Source: UTCFX2 sp963827155 (GTDB lineage: Bacteria; Chloroflexota; Anaerolineae; Anaerolineales; UBA4823). Taken from it: a DNA stretch of 64,000 bases. The stretch spans positions 372,001-436,000 of the forward strand of contig CAWGZV010000002.1 of NCBI GenBank assembly GCA_963827155.1, in the 5' to 3' direction. Positions within the stretch are counted from its first letter, which is position 1, and each line of letters opens with the position of its first letter. The translations under genes were made by a program, and so were the position numbers. The notes beneath the pieces were generated by a model that was not told the origin of the DNA, made no database searches, and worked only from the letters and a program-made list of their open reading frames with translations. Positions 9,697-17,861 of the stretch are shown in pieces.

Positions 9697-10809
9697 TCAG
9701 GATATCCGCCACACATCGAGGTTCTCATGGAGAAACTGGAGGGTGCGGCTCCAGGCAAGGCTGGCAGCCTCGGGTTTGTAGGCGTCCGGGCGGTCGGACT
9801 CGAAAAACCAATGACCTGTGCCAGGGTAGATGTGAAAACATACCGGTCGACCAGCCTGATGGAAGCTTTTTTCAAGCTTCTTGATCCCCGAGATGGATAT
9901 ATACTCATCAGTTTCAGCGAAATGACCCAAGAATGACGCCTTAGACTGGGTAAAGTCACCATTTACAACAGCACGGACGACAGCATAGATCGGCGCAACC
10001 GCCCGAGCCTGGTTAATCCCAGTGAAATAGGCCTGTTTCAGATCTTCAGCGGTGAAGTTCTCAATCTGAGTGAAGCCCCGCTGAGCCAGGAAGCGATCAA
10101 TTTCCTCAGGATCGATCCCGAATGTCAGGTTCTCGCCGGTGATGCGAGAGTAGCGCTGCATTCGCATTATCTCACCGCGGCGGTGTGTGGCGGTCAGAGC
10201 GCCTGGATAGACATAGTCGAAGATAACAGCGCTGCCTGGCGCCGAGCATGTTTTGATGAAACGGAGGGTCTGGTCGACAGATTCCCGAGCAAGGTAGTAG
10301 GTGACGCCTTCCCAAATGAACAATGTTTTCCGGTCCCGGTCATAGCCGTATTTGAAAAGGAGGTCCAAGGTCTCGAGATTGAAATCGATAGGGACATAGA
10401 CGACGTGATTGGGAAGCGCCCCAAAGATCTGGCGGATCCTGCGGCATTTATCCTGCTGGGTGGGGGGATAATCGACTTCGAAGACCCGGAGATGGGAAGC
10501 CAGGATTTCGGGGCGATAGGCCCGTGAATCCAGCCCGGCGCCCAGCACCACTAACTGGTCCAACCCAGCCTGGAGGCAAGACGCCAAATAATCGTCGATG
10601 CAGCGGTAGCGGGCGACAAGGAAGCCGATGGTGCCCGGAGCTTTTCGATCGCCGTATCCGGCGAAAAGCTTTACCAGAATGTAGTAAATCGGATTGACGA
10701 GCCGGCGAGCGAGGGGGTCGAAGCAGATCCGCTGGTCAGGGGGTTTGCTCAATTCGAGGGCACGAATGGCAGCAATGCCCTGGGCGGTGACACTCGATTG
10801 GTTTTTCAT
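9697..10809 (-). CDS. LCM-type (TIGR00027-like) methyltransferase fused to a C-terminal dienelactone hydrolase fragment
   Basis: 370 residues from the ATG at 10807-10809, preceded by AGGG eight bases upstream. Residues 1 to ~285 are a class I methyltransferase of the leucine carboxyl methyltransferase-like family: SVTAQGIAAIRALE, CFDPLARRLV, QLVVLGAGLDSRAYR (motif I), VFEVDYPPTQQDK, FIWEGVTYYL. After AVAPIYAVVRAVVNGD the sequence switches abruptly to the C-terminal ~80 residues of a dienelactone hydrolase: ASFLGHFAETDEYI, FHIYPGTGHWFFESDRPDAY. The latter retains the catalytic His and a candidate Asp, but the nucleophile Cys region of a hydrolase is absent. The tail therefore cannot be a working hydrolase alone. 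It may be a deletion fusion or an assembly join. Confidence 0.75.
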   Translation of the reverse strand: MKNQSSVTAQGIAAIRALELSKPPDQRICFDPLARRLVNPIYYILVKLFAGYGDRKAPGTIGFLVARYRCIDDYLASCLQAGLDQLVVLGAGLDSRAYRPEILASHLRVFEVDYPPTQQDKCRRIRQIFGALPNHVVYVPIDFNLETLDLLFKYGYDRDRKTLFIWEGVTYYLARESVDQTLRFIKTCSAPGSAVIFDYVYPGALTATHRRGEIMRMQRYSRITGENLTFGIDPEEIDRFLAQRGFTQIENFTAEDLKQAYFTGINQARAVAPIYAVVRAVVNGDFTQSKASFLGHFAETDEYISISGIKKLEKSFHQAGRPVCFHIYPGTGHWFFESDRPDAYKPEAASLAWSRTLQFLHENLDVWRIS

Positions 10810-10910
10810 GCCCAAACCCTTTCGAAAAACTGGAAGATTCTGCTGGTGAATTTGAATCTCTTTTTCAAGAGTTGACAGAGCTCCAACCAGGATAAGCCAG
10901 TCGTCTCATT

Positions 10911-11564
10911 CTAAGGCGTGTCGGATTTGAAAATGGTCGGGAGGAAGAGCGAACCCGGCGAAGGTTTGTAGTAGATGCGGAACCCACAAACCATGTACGC
11001 GCCGTCAGAAATTGATCGAATTGGAAGCTCAACGCCGACAGCATAAGAATAAACATCATAATTGATCGTCCTGGTAAATTCCTCGGAGGTTGACATACCG
11101 CTGCCGCTGCTACCGGAAGAAGGTAATTCCAGTGTAAATATTTCTTCGCCATTGAAATCATAAACCAAGAATTGTCCCACAGCATCCGGAAGGTTGTAAT
11201 CGCTGAAGTACCAGCGCAGGTATTTCACCGTTGAACCATCGGGCAGGTACAGCGGCGCGACAAAACTGGTTGTGTGATCTGTCTCTCCAACGCTCAGACA
11301 ACCCTGACTGGAAAAATATTCATAATCATATCTTAGCGGTTGGAGGGCGATGCCCGGTATGCGCAGGCTTGAAAGATACGAGGGCGGATTAACCGACTGC
11401 GCCGATTGGATTTCGCCGGATTCTTGGAGCAGCTCCTGCTGCTCTGGGTTCCACGCATGTCCAGGATCCTGGTTGGAGCCTTGGACCCGGGTGGTCCTGA
11501 TAAAAAACGTGATCAGCAAAAGACCCGAAAATGCAGCCAGGAATGGAAACATCGTTTTTTTCAT
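10911..11564 (-). CDS. Secreted protein of unknown function
   Basis: 217 residues. A strong ribosome site (AGGAG, seven bases before ATG 11564) precedes a signal peptide (KKTMFPFLAAFSGLLLITFF). The mature part is Ser/Tyr-rich and beta-like (FVAPLYLPDGSTVKYLRWYF, FLVYDFNGEEIF), with two cysteines that may pair (QGCLSVG and YMVCGFRIYY). The C-terminus LFLPTIFKSDTP resembles the short LFLPLI-type tail common on exported Chloroflexota proteins. I do not recognise the family. Confidence 0.7.
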   Translation of the reverse strand: MKKTMFPFLAAFSGLLLITFFIRTTRVQGSNQDPGHAWNPEQQELLQESGEIQSAQSVNPPSYLSSLRIPGIALQPLRYDYEYFSSQGCLSVGETDHTTSFVAPLYLPDGSTVKYLRWYFSDYNLPDAVGQFLVYDFNGEEIFTLELPSSGSSGSGMSTSEEFTRTINYDVYSYAVGVELPIRSISDGAYMVCGFRIYYKPSPGSLFLPTIFKSDTP

Positions 11565-11785
11565 GATCTTGCTCCTAAGTGCCCATTGGCAGACAAGCCT
11601 CTCCGAAAGATTTTCAGCTCAAGATTATTATTGCATGAACCATCAGGAAAGTCCACAATCCCATTCAGGCAAGCTACCCAATCAATTTCACCAGGAAATC
11701 GCGGCTGCGGCCAGTAGCATCTTCAGGAGGAAGCGCAGAGAAATCCTTCAAAACACTGACTTATTTATTTTTCCGCTTCAAGGGA

Positions 11786-12199
11786 TTATTCTAAGGACTT
11801 CTGTTCCTTAACGAACTCCACCCGGCGGAAGCGCAAGGCGGACCAGTCTTCGTCGATCGCGACCTGTCGGATCGGCCTGAAGCCGCCGAGGTTGAGCACC
11901 GTCCAGCCGGTATCTCGGTTAAACTCGCAGTGATACTTTTTCGATGTGCCCTTGGGGTAGGCAAACCAGAGCAGGGCATCGCCACGCGCCTTCGGAAGAA
12001 GGCGGTCGGCGATCTCGTCCAGCTCGAGCTGCTTGATGACGAATGCCAGGGAGAAAGTGAAACCCGCGACGAGGTCGGGGTCGCGGACCACGGCGACGCC
12101 GGTGAGCGAGGCGAGCTCGGGCTCAAAGCTGGCAGGCGGGTTGAGGACCAGGATCTCGGTCTGGTTTTTGAGGTTGAGCTTTTGGAAAATGGGCGGCAT
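11786..12199 (-). CDS. DUF3052-like small protein
   Basis: 137 residues with an excellent ribosome site (GGAGGATCTCT before ATG). The pattern IFQKLNLKNQTEILVLNPPA, then FVIKQLELDEIADRLLPKAR, LLWFAYPKGTS and the ending FRPIRQVAIDEDWSALRFRR is that of a widespread bacterial family of unknown function (DUF3052-like), in which the final VAVDDxWSALRFR segment is the best conserved part. About 170 bases upstream lies a strong promoter with an operator-like palindrome (12379-12407), so this gene is probably regulated, possibly as part of a stress response; that link is inference. Confidence 0.65.
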   Translation of the reverse strand: MPPIFQKLNLKNQTEILVLNPPASFEPELASLTGVAVVRDPDLVAGFTFSLAFVIKQLELDEIADRLLPKARGDALLWFAYPKGTSKKYHCEFNRDTGWTVLNLGGFRPIRQVAIDEDWSALRFRRVEFVKEQKSLE

Positions 12200-12273
12200 A
12201 GAGATCCTCCTGATCGTATTCTATGGAACTTCGCCAGGGCGGAGGCGCATTTTCGCCGAACCTGGAGGGTAAT

Positions 12274-12300
12274 CGTTCCTCAAAAAAACGAAGAGGAACG
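12274..12300 (-). promoter_or_regulatory. Leader hairpin upstream of the DUF3052-like gene
   Basis: An 8-bp perfect stem (cgttcctc / gaggaacg) with an 11-base A/T-rich loop lies in the presumed 5' leader between the promoter at 12379-12407 and the start at 12199. In the minus-strand RNA the loop is U-rich but no U-tract follows the stem, so it is not a standard terminator. Confidence 0.35.
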
Positions 12301-12378
12301 AATATTCTTCTAAGGAAAATTAGTTAGAGCCCGTTAAATATTTGAGAATTGGCATAGATTGGTGAGGTGCAGGACTTT

Positions 12379-12407
12379 ATTATAGCACATATGTTCGTGT
12401 TTTGTAA
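12379..12407 (-). promoter_or_regulatory. Sigma-70-type promoter with a palindrome-like operator in the spacer
   Basis: Read on the minus strand: -35 TTACAA (12402-12407), a 17-base spacer, and a perfect -10 TATAAT (12379-12384). The spacer contains CGAACATATGTGC, one mismatch from the perfect dyad GAACATATGTTC found in the spacer of the promoter at 47154-47182. The same architecture at two unrelated loci suggests a shared repressor (LexA-like or LuxR-type). It drives the gene at 11786-12199. Confidence 0.6.
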
Positions 12408-12447
12408 GTGAAAATGAAGACTAAATATTGAATAAACCATGACAGCC

Positions 12448-12493
12448 CTCACCCCAGCCCTCTCCAACAGCTGATGGGAGAGGGGGAGGTGAG
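12448..12493. repeat. GC-rich imperfect palindrome (ccctcaccc...ggtgag type)
   Basis: The left arm ctcacc...ccctctcc pairs with the right arm ggagaggg...ggtgag around a short aacagctgat loop. This is the common dispersed 'ccctcacccc-agccctctcc' element found in intergenic regions of many bacterial genomes. It sits beyond the 3' end of kdgK and may help end transcription, but has no U-tract. The rest of the 12200-12534 gap has no gene that I can support. Confidence 0.6.
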
Positions 12494-12534
12494 AGGAGGG
12501 TGATAAGGAGGCGGCTTGTGATTAAGATGTCTGG

Positions 12535-13590
12535 TCAGCGCTGGACACGCCCAGACTGGTCGCCACCGAGGAGGCGAAAGACTTCGTCGGCAGTGACACG
12601 GTTGAAGTCGCCGATGATGGAATGTTTGAGGCACGAGGCAGCGACGGCGAAATCGAGGGCATCCTTATGATTGGCACCATTTACCAGGCGGTGGATCAAT
12701 CCACCGGAGAAGGAATTCCCCGAACCGACCCGGTCGACGATATCGGTGATGTTGTAATAGGGGCCGACATAGAAGTTATCACGATCATGTAAGCATCCAG
12801 ACCAGCCATTATGGTCGGCGCTAAAACTGTGGCGCAGAGTGATTGCCTGCATTTTCATATTTGGGAATTTGGCGAGAACAGCTTCGCACAACGCTTCGAA
12901 TTTTCCGAGGTCCAGCTCACCTTTTTGAATGTCTTTTTTCCACGAGCCTTCACCTACTTTTATGTCGAGTGCAAGCTGACAATCTTCTTCGTTGGCAATG
13001 CCAACATCGACAAATTTCGCGATCTCCGTCATCACCTCGACCGGTTTCTTGCCATATTTCCAGAGGTTTTTGCGGTAGTTGTAGTCGCAAGAGACCGTGA
13101 CGCCTTTTGCTTTTGCGTGCTGGACCGCGACCAGGGAGGCATCGGCGGCTTTCTGGCTGATGGCGGGAGTAATGCCAGAAATATGGAACCAGTCGGCACC
13201 GGCGAAGATCTCGTCCCAGTTATACAAGTCGAGATCGGCGGCAGCAATCGCTGAATTTGAACGGTCGTAGACAACAACCGACGGACGCTGATTTGCACCT
13301 GCCTCCAAATAGTAGACACCCATCCGGTCTCCGCCGCGCACGATCAGGCGAGTGTCAACCCCCACGCCGCGCAGGAAGGTAATGCAAGCCTCTGCGATGA
13401 TATTTTTTGGCAGAACAGTTACGAAAGCGGCATCTTCACCATAATTGGCGAGAGAGACGGCAACATTGGCTTCGCCTCCAGCAAAAGTGGCTTCGAATTC
13501 GCCGGACTGAAGCAGGCGCTCGAATCCGGGCGATTTCAGCCGAAGCATAATTTCTCCCAATGTGATGATGCGAGGTTTTTTATCGGTCAT
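12535..13590 (-). CDS. kdgK: 2-keto-3-deoxygluconate kinase (PfkB family) with an altered catalytic residue
   Basis: 351 residues, ribosome site GAAGGA before ATG, starting inside the last codons of the aldolase gene (ATGA overlap). It has the PfkB/ribokinase fold signatures: ITLGEIMLRLKSPGFERLLQ, TFAGGEANVAVSLANYG, and the C-terminal anion-hole region DIVDRVGSGNSFSGGLIHRL. Sub-family features fit KDG kinases that phosphorylate 2-keto-3-deoxygluconate to KDPG, the substrate of the adjacent aldolase. The normally invariant catalytic-base Asp of the GAGD motif reads Asn here (residue 292, codon AAT at 12715-12717). Either the enzyme is impaired or that base is a sequence error. It is the last gene of the 29-kb minus-strand block. 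Confidence 0.88.
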   Translation of the reverse strand: MTDKKPRIITLGEIMLRLKSPGFERLLQSGEFEATFAGGEANVAVSLANYGEDAAFVTVLPKNIIAEACITFLRGVGVDTRLIVRGGDRMGVYYLEAGANQRPSVVVYDRSNSAIAAADLDLYNWDEIFAGADWFHISGITPAISQKAADASLVAVQHAKAKGVTVSCDYNYRKNLWKYGKKPVEVMTEIAKFVDVGIANEEDCQLALDIKVGEGSWKKDIQKGELDLGKFEALCEAVLAKFPNMKMQAITLRHSFSADHNGWSGCLHDRDNFYVGPYYNITDIVDRVGSGNSFSGGLIHRLVNGANHKDALDFAVAASCLKHSIIGDFNRVTADEVFRLLGGDQSGRVQR

Positions 13591-14228
13591 TTTGATTCCT
13601 TCACTTCTTTTATGATTGAAACTGCCTCGCGCGTCAGGCGGGTGATCTCATCAAACCTACCTTCGGCGATTAATTTTTTATTGACCAGCCAACTGCCACC
13701 GCAAGCGGGAATATTCGGCTGGCGGAGATATTCAGCCAAGTTAGTGGGAGAAACTCCTCCAGTGGGGACGAATTTCATCCCCGGAAACGGGGCAGAAACC
13801 GCTTTCAAACCGCTAACGCCGCCCATCACTTCTGCCGGGAAGAATTTCAAAGCCTTCAGACCGCGAACCACTCCCTGGATGATCTCAGAGGGTGTGGCGA
13901 TGCCCGGGAGGGTAGGGACGTTATTGGCGATGCACCAATCCACGAGGGCGGGGTTAAAGCCGGCGGAAACGATGAAGCTCGCACCAGCGGCGAGAGCTCG
14001 CTCGGCTTGTTCGACCTGGATCACGGAGCCTGCGCCGACCACGATTTCAGGGTAGGTCGAGGCCATTATTCGAATCGCATCAGCTGCGGCGGCGGTGCGG
14101 AAGGTGATCTCAGCCACGCCCAACCCACCATCCAGCAAGGCACGACCCAGAGGTACTGCATCCGGTGCATTTTGCAGCTCGATCACCGTCAGCAGGCCAA
14201 AAGAGCTTGCAATTTCTAAGACTTCCAT
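13587..14228 (-). CDS. eda: KDPG/KHG aldolase
   Basis: 213 residues with AAAGGA ahead of ATG 14228. The classical class I KDPG aldolase motifs are present: catalytic Glu in VAEITFRT (residue 40), VVGAGSV, FIVSAGFNPALV, TLPGIATPSEI, and the Schiff-base lysine in LKALKFFPAE (about residue 128), then KFVPTGGVSPTN. It cleaves 2-keto-3-deoxy-6-phosphogluconate to pyruvate and glyceraldehyde 3-phosphate in the Entner-Doudoroff or uronate route. It is translationally coupled to kdgK downstream. Together they consume 2-keto-3-deoxygluconate, but no dehydratase that would make it is in the window. Confidence 0.92.
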   Translation of the reverse strand: MEVLEIASSFGLLTVIELQNAPDAVPLGRALLDGGLGVAEITFRTAAAADAIRIMASTYPEIVVGAGSVIQVEQAERALAAGASFIVSAGFNPALVDWCIANNVPTLPGIATPSEIIQGVVRGLKALKFFPAEVMGGVSGLKAVSAPFPGMKFVPTGGVSPTNLAEYLRQPNIPACGGSWLVNKKLIAEGRFDEITRLTREAVSIIKEVKESK

Positions 14229-14327
14229 ATTTAAATCCTTTCATCCACCCAGAAAAATTTCTGCTTTACTTATTATGAGTGCAATAATGATTTATCTACC
14301 AACTTTTGGATCGAAACCAGAATTCTC

Positions 14328-15095
14328 CTAGAAGCGCCAGATCTCTGCACCAGCGTCAATCTTGATGGTGATCCCGGTCACATGGTCATATGCAGGTGTA
14401 CAAAAATTGGCGATTAAAGTGGCAACGTCCTGACGGGTCACGAGGGTTTTCAGCGGCGATCGGGCGGTGTAGCGGTCTCCAAAGGTTGGGTCAAACTCGG
14501 TGATATCCGGCAGGCTTTCGACGATCTGACCAGGGGCGACGGCATTCACGGTGACCTCAGGGCCAAGCTCGAGGGCAAGCTCCTCGGTAATAAATTGAAC
14601 GGCATACTTCGCCAGGCTGTAAACGCTGTGGTTGCGAACGTAGGCTGAGCCGGCAGACATGCTGACGATCCGCCCCCAGCCGTTGGCTTTCATCTGCGGC
14701 ACAAGCTCCTGAGCGGTGAGATAGACTGCTTTCAGGTTGACGTCCATCACCTGGTCATAGACGGCTTCATCCATAGTGGTATACGGATCCATGCTGAAAG
14801 GACCGGCATTATTTACAAGGATATCAATTTTGCCAAAGGCTTTAACCGCATCCCGACAAAGACGGCGAACCTCGGCGGTCTGCGAGAGATCGGCTGGGAC
14901 AGCGACCGCTTGAACGCCATGCGAGCGGATTCGGTCGAGGACCAGGCTGCCGGCACCCGCCAATTCTGGCAGATCAAGATCATTAATCACCAGCGAAGCG
15001 CCGTAGGCTGCGAGAGTCTCGGCAGTAACTGCGCCTAAATTGCGATAAGACCCTGTTACCAGGGCAACCTTCCCGGATAATGGTTTGTCATTCAT
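14328..15095 (-). CDS. Short-chain dehydrogenase/reductase
   Basis: 255 residues from ATG 15095, chosen because GGAGGG lies seven bases upstream. It has a Rossmann nucleotide-binding motif VTGSYRNLGAVTAETLAAYG (a TGxxxxxG variant), NNAG (here ILVNNAGPFSM), catalytic Ser region RIVSMSAGSAY and YxxxK in YSLAKYA. The C-terminus is ITIKIDAGAEIWRF. An NAD(P)-dependent oxidoreductase for a hydroxyl/keto substrate is expected. Being 26 bases from the aminotransferase gene and followed by the aldolase, it probably acts in the same pathway, for example on a sugar acid or its keto form. Confidence 0.9.
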   Translation of the reverse strand: MNDKPLSGKVALVTGSYRNLGAVTAETLAAYGASLVINDLDLPELAGAGSLVLDRIRSHGVQAVAVPADLSQTAEVRRLCRDAVKAFGKIDILVNNAGPFSMDPYTTMDEAVYDQVMDVNLKAVYLTAQELVPQMKANGWGRIVSMSAGSAYVRNHSVYSLAKYAVQFITEELALELGPEVTVNAVAPGQIVESLPDITEFDPTFGDRYTARSPLKTLVTRQDVATLIANFCTPAYDHVTGITIKIDAGAEIWRF

Positions 15096-15121
15096 GATAA
15101 TTCCCTCCAAGCAGTGATGGA

Positions 15122-16225
15122 TTATGGCTTAAACTGACTGAGCGCGTCCAGAACGCGATCGATATCTGCCTCGGAAACGGTGGGCGCCATATGACCGATG
15201 CGGAAGATCTTATTTTTCAAGGCGCCCAAACCCCCGGCAATTTTGATCCGGTGGACTTCAGCGAGGTAGGTGACGATCTCACTGGTGGGAACTCCTTTGG
15301 GTCCGTAAGCAGCGGTCAGAACCGGCGCCATCATTTCATCGGGGGTATACGGCGGCATACCAATTTGACGCAGCCCATTGCGGAGGCGGACGGCAAGCCT
15401 TTTATAGCGCTCCATCCTGAACTCAACACCCTCTTTCAAGAGGTTATCCATACTGGTCTTCAACGCCAAGACATTGTTCGTGGCCATCGTGATGGGAAAT
15501 GGATGCCAATCGCCCCATTCGAGAGCATATTTGCGCCACGTGCGAAGGTTTGTGTACCAGCCATGACCTTTTGATGGATTCCGGTCGATGAAATCCCATC
15601 CACGAGGACCTACGGCTACGGGCGCCAATCCTGGAGGCGCACCCAGGCATTTCTGGGAGGCGGAAGCGCAGAGATCGATATTCCAATCGTCCATCTGGAT
15701 AGGCATACCGCCGAGCGAGGAAACCGCATCGACCATGTAGCACAGGTCATGCTTCCTGACAATTTTTCCGATTTCTGCGATCGGATTAATGATGGTCGTG
15801 GAGGTCTCCAGGTGGACAACGCAAACCCCGACAGCATCTGGATTCGCGTGGATGGCAGCCTCAAAATCGGCAGGTTGGAGAGGTTTACCCCACTCCGCGT
15901 GAACCAACACAACATTGAGGCCGTAGCCTTCGGCAATGGCATTCAGCCGCTCACCAAAGAAGCCGTTCAGGCCGATGATCACCTTTTCTTTCGAACTGAA
16001 AGCACTGCCAAGGCAGCCATCCAGCCCGGATGAGCCAGAGCCCACCATGAGAAACACATCGCCGGAGGTGTTAAAGAGGCGCTTCAGGATGCCGGTGGTC
16101 TGGTTGTAGAGCTCGGTCCATTCTGGACCGTAGTGTGCCCGGACGGGGCTGCCCATGGCGAGCATCGCTTCCGGCTCGGGCTGGATCGGTCCGGGGATCA
16201 TCAACAATAGTTCATTTTGAGACAT
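15122..16225 (-). CDS. Class V aminotransferase (alanine-glyoxylate / serine-pyruvate type)
   Basis: 367 residues. PLP fold type I, class V: MIPGPIQPEPEAMLAMGSPV (the typical N-terminal PGP motif), GSGSSGLDGCLGSAFSSKEK, YMVDAVSSLGGMPIQMDDW with the PLP-ring Asp, and the Schiff-base Lys in ASASQKCLGAPPGLA. Length and motifs match alanine-glyoxylate, serine-glyoxylate and 2-aminoethylphosphonate-type enzymes. Its position between the flavoprotein and the SDR suggests it removes or transfers an amino group during catabolism of the imported compound. The actual donor and acceptor cannot be read from sequence. Confidence 0.88.
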   Translation of the reverse strand: MSQNELLLMIPGPIQPEPEAMLAMGSPVRAHYGPEWTELYNQTTGILKRLFNTSGDVFLMVGSGSSGLDGCLGSAFSSKEKVIIGLNGFFGERLNAIAEGYGLNVVLVHAEWGKPLQPADFEAAIHANPDAVGVCVVHLETSTTIINPIAEIGKIVRKHDLCYMVDAVSSLGGMPIQMDDWNIDLCASASQKCLGAPPGLAPVAVGPRGWDFIDRNPSKGHGWYTNLRTWRKYALEWGDWHPFPITMATNNVLALKTSMDNLLKEGVEFRMERYKRLAVRLRNGLRQIGMPPYTPDEMMAPVLTAAYGPKGVPTSEIVTYLAEVHRIKIAGGLGALKNKIFRIGHMAPTVSEADIDRVLDALSQFKP

Positions 16226-16296
16226 CTTTTGCCTTATCTTTTGAAAGGATATTCCGGAGGCGCACCTGGTGCGAACCGGTTCTCAGCAAAAAAAAA

Positions 16297-17031
16297 TTAT
16301 CGATACGAAGCCATTGGTGATACGAAGGCTTCACTGACCGCGGGCACTTCAGGGGCTCTAGCGAGCATGATGGCGGTGCGGGCGACTTTGCGACCGACAA
16401 CGCGGGCGGAGAACAGCCCCCAGGCATCTTGTTTAACGGCCTCGCGGCTCTGGCTACCGGTCACGTCTTCCCAGCCTGCGCCGCCGTAATAGCCAATTGG
16501 GCCGTGATCTGGGTCAAAGCTCCCGACAACGGTCATGCCCATAATGGCGCAGAAACGCAGGATGGTGAGGATTGCCGATTCCTGACCGCCGTGACGGTGA
16601 TATCCGACCGTCAACCCACCAGCAGCGGTACGGGAATAATCTGGGGCTGGAAAAGGGATGGCGGGGAACCAGAAGGGCTTGACGAGCGAGGTGCAGCGCT
16701 CCATAAAGGCACGCATCTGGGCATTTACATCGGAAAAATAGACTGGGGACGCCATGATGATGCCATTTGGGACGGGATCGACCATCGGGCGGACGGCTTC
16801 AGCCCAATCATCATCCAGGACGCATTGATCGGCAAGCGTCATGGCGTGACGACGCTCGCAAGCTTTACAGTCATAACAAGGTTTGATGACCTTGGCTTTT
16901 AGGGTCACAATTTCGGTGGCAACTTCAGGGTACGCTTCTTGGGCTGCCTTGAGGGCTTCTTTGAGCATGATCTCTGTGTTGGCGCGGCGCGGACTGCTAC
17001 ATATTCCAAGGATGCGGATTTTTTCTGTCAT
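16297..17031 (-). CDS. NADPH-dependent FMN reductase-like iron-sulfur flavoprotein
   Basis: 244 residues. Flavodoxin-like FMN-binding start (IRILGICSSPRRANTEIMLK) with a compact cysteine cluster CYDCKACERR...CVLDDDW typical of iron-sulfur flavoproteins. Next come the flavin-binding loop GIIMASPVYFSDVNAQMRAF and GLTVGYHRHGGQE. It likely shuttles electrons between ferredoxin or NAD(P)H and a partner. It sits directly after the ThiS/MoaD-like gene of the AOR module (6-base gap), so a role in electron transfer for AOR is reasonable inference. Confidence 0.82.
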   Translation of the reverse strand: MTEKIRILGICSSPRRANTEIMLKEALKAAQEAYPEVATEIVTLKAKVIKPCYDCKACERRHAMTLADQCVLDDDWAEAVRPMVDPVPNGIIMASPVYFSDVNAQMRAFMERCTSLVKPFWFPAIPFPAPDYSRTAAGGLTVGYHRHGGQESAILTILRFCAIMGMTVVGSFDPDHGPIGYYGGAGWEDVTGSQSREAVKQDAWGLFSARVVGRKVARTAIMLARAPEVPAVSEAFVSPMASYR

Positions 17032-17037
17032 TATGAT

Positions 17038-17328
17038 CTACCCACCAGGAACGACCTGAACGAATTTGAGGTTTTGGCCATTGCTCACCGAAATATCGTC
17101 AACCTCCCACTGCTGAACCATGCGGTTGCCCAAGACCATCAAGTATCCTGTAACGGGGATTACCCGGCCTTCTTTTTCGGTGAATAAATCCTGAGCCCAC
17201 TCTTGAGAGGACATCGATTCCAGGACATCATACAAAGTTGGGCTGCCAGAGGGGACGAGGAGATCATTGAACCGTGGGCCGCTGGTGGCTCGAATCTCGG
17301 TGTGGACCAGAATTGATGGTTGGCTCAT
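17038..17328 (-). CDS. ThiS/MoaD-like ubiquitin-fold protein
   Basis: 96 residues, ATG overlapping the ferredoxin stop (ATGA). It has the length and beta-grasp pattern of MoaD/ThiS, a hydrophobic core strand IPVTGYLMVLGNRMVQQWE, and the defining C-terminal Gly-Gly (FVQVVPGG). MoaD-type proteins carry the thiocarboxylate sulfur for molybdopterin synthesis. MoaD-like genes beside aldehyde:ferredoxin oxidoreductase are common and are thought to support tungstopterin supply. The central insertion is longer than in housekeeping MoaD, suggesting an AOR-dedicated carrier. Confidence 0.75.
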   Translation of the reverse strand: MSQPSILVHTEIRATSGPRFNDLLVPSGSPTLYDVLESMSSQEWAQDLFTEKEGRVIPVTGYLMVLGNRMVQQWEVDDISVSNGQNLKFVQVVPGG

Positions 17329-17837
17329 GTGACGCTCCTAGCGGCAAGCTCCGCGGGAGGTTCGACGGGCTTGCCGGAAACCCGATCGATCAAGACTTGA
17401 GCAAAGGCTTTGAGCGGCTCTTTTTCAGCCTCTGAGAACTCTACGAAGCTGAGTGCGCCCGGGAAGCAGACCGCAACACACTGCGGACTTCCGCCGCATA
17501 AATCGCAGGTGAGCGGATATCCTTCGGGTGTGATATGGATAACCTGGTAGCGGCACTCTTCTTCGCAGTTATAGCATTGGGTGCAGAGGTCGGTGTCGAT
17601 CACTATCGCTCCCGTATCGGGATTGACAAAAATTGCCTCTGTTGGACAGGAAGCGACACAAGGTGCGTCTTCACACTGCTGACAGAGATGCGGCACGGAG
17701 AGGCAGATTTCTTCCCACTGGACTATGCGGATATTGCTCTGGTTCAGCTCAAACTTCCCTAAGTTCTTGAATGAGCAAGTGAGGGCGCACTGCCCGCAGC
17801 CAGTACATTTTTCGACATCTACACGGATCTGTTTCAT
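17325..17837 (-). CDS. 4Fe-4S ferredoxin-type electron-transfer subunit of the AOR module
   Basis: 170 residues with a strong ribosome site (GGAAGG before ATG). Four cysteine clusters of the DmsB/HycB type are visible: CTGCGQCALTC, CQQCEDAPCVASC, CTQCYNCEEEC and CDLCGGSPQCVAVC. They predict up to four [4Fe-4S] clusters. Such subunits accept electrons from tungsten or molybdenum oxidoreductases, and here it lies two genes from AOR. The ~40-residue tail has no cluster and may contact the partner. Confidence 0.9.
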   Translation of the reverse strand: MKQIRVDVEKCTGCGQCALTCSFKNLGKFELNQSNIRIVQWEEICLSVPHLCQQCEDAPCVASCPTEAIFVNPDTGAIVIDTDLCTQCYNCEEECRYQVIHITPEGYPLTCDLCGGSPQCVAVCFPGALSFVEFSEAEKEPLKAFAQVLIDRVSGKPVEPPAELAARSVT

Positions 17838-17861
17838 GAGGTCCTTCCTTTCTCACAACGA

